Part shown: positions 58,063 to 64,000 of the stretch, in pieces
How the letters are laid out: the number at the start of each line of letters is the position of its first letter
Numbering within the stretch: position 1 is the first letter of the stretch
NCBI GenBank assembly: GCA_022578605.1
Contig: MU394071.1
Location: forward strand, 186,001 to 250,000
DNA from: Camillea tinctor
Taxonomy: Eukaryota > Ascomycota > Sordariomycetes > Xylariales > Xylariaceae
Length of the DNA: 64,000 nucleotides
Direction of reading: 5' to 3'
Notes under the pieces: generated by a model
The model's database searches: none
Told to the model about the DNA's origin: nothing
The model's input: only the letters and a program-made list of their open reading frames with translations
Translations under genes and position numbers: made by a program

Positions 58063-59752
58063 CTAATCTAGCATGTGCTGAAACAAGGGCGAGATGGATT
58101 CGCCGTAGTGATTCCTTCGGATAGCCTCGGATAGGAGGAAGGAAAGGTCCAAGATGACCAACTTACTTGCGTTCTTAGCGCGTCTGTCGGGGATAGGGAA
58201 ACTGTTCGTTACGATGATCTGGTCGATGCAATCACAGGCTTGGAGCTGCTCAAGGCAATCGGCACCAAAAACACCATGGGTAGCCATACAGTACACCTTT
58301 TTGGCCCTGCCTCGCTTCACCACCGTCTCGGCCGCAGCAATCCAGGAACCAGCCTTGTCAATCATATCATCGACGATCAAGACAGACCGGTCCTTAACGT
58401 TGCCTACGAGGGTGATCATATGTTCGACCGTGGGGTCCTTCAGCTTATCCTCTTCTTCATCCGACGACTCTGCAGCATCGGCTGATCCGCCCAAGGCATG
58501 AGGCTCGGGGGCGAAGAAAGAGGATGCGTGGGACATGGTCATAGGATCTTCATCACCGCCCTGGTACGACTGGTTTCCATCCTCAGACTGAGAGGGAGAG
58601 GGATGATCGTCGGGCACAACATGGCCCTGAATCAGCCTGCCATGGGTGACTTCCTGAGCACGTTGATCATTGTACTCCAGCGCCTCTTCCTGCTCCTCTT
58701 GGTCACGAAGCTCCTCAATAGGGGAGGCTTGGGAGGGGGTATGAAAGGCGCGGGCGTAGGGAGAGCGCGTAGTACCGTTAGTCCGCAGCGGTGGGCCAGC
58801 AGCACGTCGCGGGGAACCTTGGGAGTCGGCGATACCGGAGTCATTGCCGTCCGAGTGCCTATCTTCCGAGACGTTCCTCGAGTGACGGGCTCCATTCATG
58901 TAGGCAGCATCCCATCCATCTAGCTGGCTCATGATCATGCTCGTGGTCATGTTGGTGGCACGCTTGCGGTCGGTGGTAACCATGCCAAAATTGAGCTTCA
59001 GCGCATCAGCCAACGAAGTGACCCGCTTGGTACCCCCGGCATTCTTAGACACAACAACAGCCTCCCTCCAGTTAGGGACATTATTACGAATCCATCTGGC
59101 AATCAGGGGCTCTGCGTGGAGGTTGTCGACCGGGCACTTGAAGAAGCCCTGCATCTGCGAAGCATGTAGATCGACGGTGATGACGTGCTTAACGCCAGCG
59201 ACGTGAAGCAAGTTGGCAAGCATACGAGCGGTGATGGCACCGCGATGTGACTTCTTCTTGGACTGTCGGCTGTAGGGGAAGTAAGGAAGCACAGCTAAGA
59301 GGGAGAGCAAAAGAGGGAGGAGAGGGTTATTTAGTTAGTCAAGAAGAATCAAGTTTGGGGTAAAACAAAAAGTAAAAAGCAAAAAAAAAAAAAAAAAAAA
59401 GAGGATGAAGGTTTACCGGTGATCTTGTTAGCTGAACCGCCTTTACAAGCAGATATCATGATGAGCAGCTCCATGATGGTATCGTTGATACGAGGACTGC
59501 CGGACTGGACAACAAAGACATCCTTATCACGCACACTGGTGAGAATGCGTACGCTCGTTTCTCCCTGGGGCCTTCTCGTCAGTGTGTCTTCGGCTTTACC
59601 TAGCAATTGAAGAAGCAGGATCAAGCCATTGGACAACTCACATTGGAGAATTGCGACAGGTCGGCCTCAGCCGGTGTCATACCCAGGTTCCCACATATTT
59701 TACCTGTGAGAGCAGGACATGAGGTGCCCGAGAAAACCAGCGTACCTCTCAT
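58063..59752 (-). CDS. prs: Ribose-phosphate pyrophosphokinase (PRPP synthetase subunit) with long insert
   Basis: Three exons on the minus strand (59752-59642, 59564-59417 and 59294-58063) give 496 residues; the introns are 77 and 122 nt, and the second contains 20 consecutive A. The joins restore known family sequence: QFSN|GETSV and [13 protein letters not shown]. The signature [11 protein letters not shown] (about residues 128-138) and PRPP loop [13 protein letters not shown] (about 391-403) are present. The enzyme makes PRPP from ribose-5-phosphate and ATP for purine, pyrimidine, His, Trp and NAD synthesis. About 170 residues (roughly 200-372), low-complexity and acidic at the end, interrupt the catalytic core where yeast Prs1 and Prs5 also carry non-homologous regions. 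So this is probably a Prs1- or Prs5-like subunit of a mixed complex. The start gives an N-terminus of the usual family type (MRGTLVFSG). Confidence 0.92.
59381..59400. repeat. A20 tract in an intron of the PRPP synthetase gene
   Basis: Twenty A in a row on the plus strand (T20 in the transcript), within the second intron. It would form a polypyrimidine-type tract upstream of the acceptor. Confidence 0.9.
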
Positions 59753-60365
59753 TATGAAGGTGAAAGAAAAAGGAAGAAGTTGTGAAAAAAGTGAAAGAGG
59801 GGGAGGGAAGGGGATGAAGAAGGGGGAAAAAAATAAAAATAAAAATAAAAAAATAAAAAAGCTGGGAAGAATTTTAGTGGAGGGGAGCAAAGAGGAAAGA
59901 AAAGATAAAAGATAAAGTATTAGGTTAAGCTACTTAGATAAGATGAATTGGTGGTAACACATGGATGTCCGGGTTCATTGATTTTTTTTTAAATTGTGGA
60001 TCTAACTTCAAAACATTCCGTTCTGACTCGTTGGTCCCGTTGAGTTAGGTGGGTCTCTCTAAAAGGTAAGTTGTAAACGTTACCTAAGTACGGAACCCTT
60101 CGGAGACATTGGTATGTATTGCCTGATTGGCCAATGATTTTTTCAATTCTTATTTTCTTCATACTTACAACTTTCGTAGTTGAAGTCGGGTTCACAAGTT
60201 AGAATCCACACTTAACCTTCTACCTAAGGTAGAATGCATTGCCATTATTACCTGCTGGTAAACCAATCATCATCTCATCCCCATGTCTGAGAGACACCCA
60301 CCACCTTCGTAGCATGAATAATACCATATGCTGGATCAGACGCAGTACCCGAGTCTAACATAGCC
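59753..60365. promoter_or_regulatory. Divergent promoter region
   Basis: This 613 bp separates the PRPP synthetase gene (minus) from the XPG-like gene (plus). It holds A/T-rich AAATA-type repeats (59,827-59,861) and a GGGG-AAG-rich part. No gene is seen. Confidence 0.55.
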
Positions 60366-62201
60366 ATGGGCATCCCCGGCATCATCACTACCCTCAGGGG
60401 CTATGGGTCGTATTCATTGCTCAGTGCCGACACTGTCGTTATCGATGGCCCTTCTCTTGTTTTTCGTGTTTTCGAAGGCATACTGAAGCAACGCCCCTAC
60501 AACGCTAGCTTCATGTGCATGCCCTCCTATTCCTTTATAAGCCGAGCCACCATCTCCTGGCTTGACACCCTGCGGGACCACGGCGTGAACGTGTACGGCT
60601 TCTCCCTTCCCTTCTCCTAGTGAGTGTATCTGCTAACACATTCCGTATTCAGAAGGAGGATATATTTCGATGGCTATTTGCCTCCCTCTAAATGGGACGT
60701 CCGTCGAGCACGTCTCATCAAGCAGTCGGACAATACCAAGAAATTATTATTATCTTCTCGTTCTGGTGCACCAGTACACCTCTCTAGACTCTTCCGCAAT
60801 GTCAAAACTGATATGTCCATTACACGCGTCCACATAAGTCGTATGCATGATAACTCACCAAGACCCCCTTTCCTCGTTCCCGCCGTACTCGAGGAACTAG
60901 TTCGTTCCGAACACTGGGGTCCGCTTATAAAGGTAGTTCCCGGCGAAGCCGATATGTTCTGTGCCGAGGATGTCCGCCTAAACGGTGGTACCGTAATAAC
61001 CACTGATTCCGACTTCCTGGTTAAAGACCTTGGCCCGAACGGCAGCCTGGCTTTCTTTGCCGATATCGAAGCACCGAAGCGCTTGTCCGATGATGATGAG
61101 AAGCCAAGCATAGGAGCCTACAAAGTTTCGCCTTATGAGGTCTGCAAGCAAATAGGCATAGCTGATCCCGATGGTATATCACGTGCTGCCTTCGAATCGA
61201 GACAAGGGAGGTTTAGTTTCCCCGAAGCATTAGAGCACATTAAAGCAGGCATGAAGCACGACGAGGCTGAGTCGCTACGATATCACGATTTTATGCAAGA
61301 ACATCGGATGACCGAGTATATATCTCCAAGTCATCCAATCCTAGACATAATCTCCACCCTTGATCCCAGAATCTCCGAAGTTGTTGTCCAGTCTCTATTG
61401 CTCCGAGATCAGACGACAGGGCCCCGCGGTCCTGGCCATCTCTCTATCTTTTTACCTGTCCTCATTGAGCACCATGACATGAAAAGTGCATGGTATATGA
61501 GCACCCCTGTCAGGCAGCTCGCTTATAGCGTGCTCTGTTCAAATTCAGACCATATCATCGAGTACCGCGTCTTAGATCAGTCAACCGCTGTTCCCGGGAG
61601 GCAGGTAGAGATTCCTAGGCCGGAGGAGGCAGTTAGTGAATTTGCTCAGTTAGTAGAAACATTATCCAAACTGGGCAATGGTCCTCTACAAGGGGACCTA
61701 CGATGGTTTGGTTTTGCGACATGTCAGGATATAGGATGGTCAGCATCAGAAGAACGCACGTCGCAGCTGGCGAACCTCATCTACCATGTGACGGATGAAT
61801 TGGATGAAATGAAAAAGTACTCTTGGGACTTGATACACTTTACGGCCAGTTTTCACGCATCCTTATACTCGCTCAGGATACTGAAGCAACTCCTGGGTGT
61901 TGCCACCTTCACGAAGCAGCATCTTTCAGAACCAGCCCTTCAACTTCGCGAGATTCTCACGTCATTCCCAAGTATCTCGGAGTGGCCTACTATTGAAGAC
62001 ATGCCTGAGTTGTTTTCCAAGTTCCGCGAGGCTAATGCGGTAAACTTTATAACGAATATGCTTGGCCTGCCGGACTTCCCAAAACCGAGGCTCCAAATCA
62101 GAGCTAGTAAATCGAAGAAGCAGAGAAAACCCCAAAAACCGCGGGCGCCCCGGATTCGACCTACTTCTGTCAACCCTTTCGCTGTTCTGAATGATATCTA
62201 A
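60366..62201 (+). CDS. XPG/PIN-fold protein, asteroid-like
   Basis: Two exons (60366-60592 and 60653-62201) are joined by a 60-nt intron (GTACGG donor, TGCTAAC branch, TTCAG acceptor), giving 591 residues. The junction reads NV|RRIYFDGYLPPSKW, which fits the family. The N-terminus MGIPGIITTLRGYG with VVIDGPSL is the XPG N-terminal part; VVPGEADMFCAED and TTDSDFLVKDLG match the XPG-I part with acidic metal-binding residues. This pair fits the asteroid-type branch of FEN/XPG-like proteins rather than Rad2 or Mkt1. Enough acidic residues remain (Asp in VIDG, Glu/Asp in GEAD, TDSD) for nuclease activity, but its role is not established. The C-terminal 350 residues are helical and unrecognised; the last 30 are basic (SKSKKQRKPQKPRAPR), fit for nucleic-acid binding. 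Confidence 0.82.
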
Positions 62202-63053
62202 CTCTAGTTGATTTCAGATCAACGCAGTGCTTCATGTTGTGCTGGAAATTATATAGGTTACCTACATAGGTAACACCCGAGGGAAAGGGAAAATATATTG
62301 ATATCCAGTGATAAGTGCCTACTAATCCGAGAGACTATCTGGTTGACGTATGCGGCACTCTAGATCTGGTATAGAATTTGTTTATCCATACTACCTTCCC
62401 CCTGGTGTTTCTATTCCCGAGGGATCGGGGGTTCCCTGCATTGCTGCCTATTCATAGGGTACCTATGCTGTGCCTCGCGACCGCATGAGGTTGAGGTCGA
62501 CAGCAGAGACCAAGTTGTAGCCGTTAGAAAAAAGTAGCCCATTACCTCGGGGGTCTTGGCGAGTCCACCATCCGAGCAAAATAGTCACACCGATCCAGTC
62601 ACATGACTACGCGCGATGATCGTGATAGGAGCGTGGATTATGATAGATACTAAAGAGGGGGGCGAAGTAGGGGATTGGTCAAGATGCATGTCCGCGGCGC
62701 CAATTCACTAGGTTAACTTACATATTGGTGCTTATGGATAATCTCTGTGCCTTTGCTTTTTCTTCTTCTTCCCTTTTGGGTATTTATCGACTCTAATTGC
62801 ATGAGCTGTGAGTTGTTTGCGGTGTACATAACCTATAAAGCCGACCGTGTTGACAGTGGCTACTCCAGCTCTTCATTTATTGATTCCTCGTCCAAAAAAA
62901 AAAATAACGAAGGGAGCCTCTAAATCCCAACAATATCAACAACTCGTTACGCAACTTCGATTCAGAGACCTGTCTCTCGCTCTCTATTGTATTAACTTAC
63001 AGAAATAGGAGAATTACACAGTCTTCCTTTCTATTCGTATCCCAATCAACAAA
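62202..63053. other. Intergenic region with inverted repeat
   Basis: About 850 bp between two plus-strand genes. It holds an 8-bp inverted repeat (GTTACCTA, CA, TAGGTAAC; 62257-62274), an A-tract (62,896-62,906) and a CT-rich leader before the next ATG. No gene is seen. Confidence 0.5.
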
Positions 63054-63721
63054 ATGGCGCCCAACACAGCATCTCTCCTCCCCATCATCCCGCGCATATT
63101 CTTCCTGTATATCGAACCGGTGTTAATGTCAGTTCTACCCTCACCCCTTTCCCATCTCATTTCCCCTCACACAACCCAAACACCTTAGTTTTCCTCTCTT
63201 TCCTGATTAGCGTTTAACCCCGTCCATACTTACTTTATCCCAGAACCGTCGGCATGCTCAAACAATACGCCACCACGCACGCCCTCACTACCGCCACTTC
63301 AACGGACGGATCCCCCCTCCCTGTGCCGGCCCTCGCGGTTCCGTCACTAAGCCTGGGGTACTTATTCAACAGTATGTTTTTTCCCCTCCTCCCAGCCTTA
63401 TTACACCAAACGCCGTCTACCCCCCTTTTCCGACTAACCCCTCTCCTCCCAGTGATGCTCTACGGCCTGATCATCCTCCTCGCCACCCCGCCCAGCAAGC
63501 GCCTGCTGCAGCTGCACATCGGCATCCTGATGCTGGCCGACTTGACGCACTGGGCCGGCTTGTTCTCCACTGTCGCGCGCGCGCACCCGCTCGGCTGGCA
63601 CGGCGTGCTCGACACGGCGGCCTGGTCGGAGGATACGTGGGGGCTGGCTGTCTTCCCGCTGTATACACTCGCGGTTAAGGGGTTGACGCTCGCGGGTGCG
63701 TTTGGGAGGATTGGGGGGTGA
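63054..63721 (+). CDS. Small membrane protein, DUF7704 type
   Basis: Three exons (63054-63127, 63244-63371, 63453-63721) give 156 residues. The first intron uses GTCAGT to CCCAG and the second GTATGT to CCCAG; phases 2 and 1 are kept, restoring YIEPVL|ITVGML and LFN|MMLYGL. Four hydrophobic segments are visible: IIPRIFFLYIEPVL, MMLYGLIILLAT, LQLHIGILMLADLTHWAGLF, and LAVFPLYTLAVKGLTLAGAF. The order PRIFF-IEP, then a C-terminal hydrophobic ladder with LADLTHW, matches the fungal membrane family DUF7704. No function is known. The small size is usual for the family. Confidence 0.78.
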
Positions 63722-64000
63722 GGGGAGAGGAGGAGAGAAAGAAAGAAAAAAGGCGGGAGGGAGCGGTATGTGATTAGTTCATCGATCGGTGGAATGATGG
63801 GTACAATGCAAAGTGCGAAAGAGGAAAAGCTGAAGGGGTTTATATCAACTATACGCATCTCTTCTCCGTGTTAATAACCTATAAAACGTTTATACATTAA
63901 TGTAGGGTATACCCTCGTTTCAAATTACAGCATCATTACCTCCGCTACATCTCCATCATTATGTTCCCTTTCCCGCGTCCCTCCCCTCCAAACCCCATAT
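63722..64000. other. 3' flank, no gene seen
   Basis: The last 279 bases hold no coding sequence I can support. Confidence 0.4.

Overview
The window is a 64 kb stretch of a filamentous ascomycete genome (Pezizomycotina). The supporting signs are short introns of about 50-90 nt with GTAAGT-like donors and CTAAC-like branch sites, a Zn2Cys6 regulator, a quinate-pathway repressor, an extradiol dioxygenase, pyrimidine-rich leaders and gene deserts. Palindromes built on TACCTAGGTA recur between genes. My impression is Sordariomycetes, possibly Xylariales, but no marker in the window proves this. I saw no rRNA, tRNA, CRISPR array or intact transposon.

Left part (1-24,941). The 3' end of an unknown gene faces a magnesium-dependent phosphatase-1 gene. 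Then come an extradiol dioxygenase-like gene (five exons), a small C2H2 zinc-finger protein, a seven-pass membrane protein of unknown family, a Zn2Cys6 regulator, a QutR-type quinate repressor and a secreted alpha/beta hydrolase. These genes are separated by 1-4 kb of sequence without recognisable genes.

Middle part (24,942-42,700). This is a gene-poor region. It holds two multi-exon genes of unknown family on the minus strand (25,345-27,197 and 29,183-30,924), a short pseudo-phosphopeptide-like unknown gene with a long pyrimidine-rich leader (36,911-37,600), and a small beta-rich protein (40,927-41,253). The second minus-strand gene carries a probable 124-bp solo LTR inside an intron and has one exon junction that does not keep frame.

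Right part (42,819-64,000). This is mostly housekeeping: BUD13/Cwc26 (RES splicing complex) and TFIIF alpha (Tfg1) converge; then a Cid1-type nucleotidyltransferase, an OTU-domain protein, PRPP synthetase (with the long insert seen in some fungal PRS subunits), an XPG/asteroid-like PIN nuclease-fold protein and a DUF7704-type membrane protein.

The most striking observation is in the Cid1-type gene (48,545-51,847). Its catalytic domain is interrupted by about 400 residues between the DxD pair and the third catalytic aspartate. That insert contains two related segments that read like retrotransposon Gag (capsid) helices. It may be a domesticated Gag duplication placed inside a terminal RNA nucleotidyltransferase. 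The genes do not form one pathway; the window is a mixture of core genes and lineage-specific genes in repeat-rich intergenic DNA.
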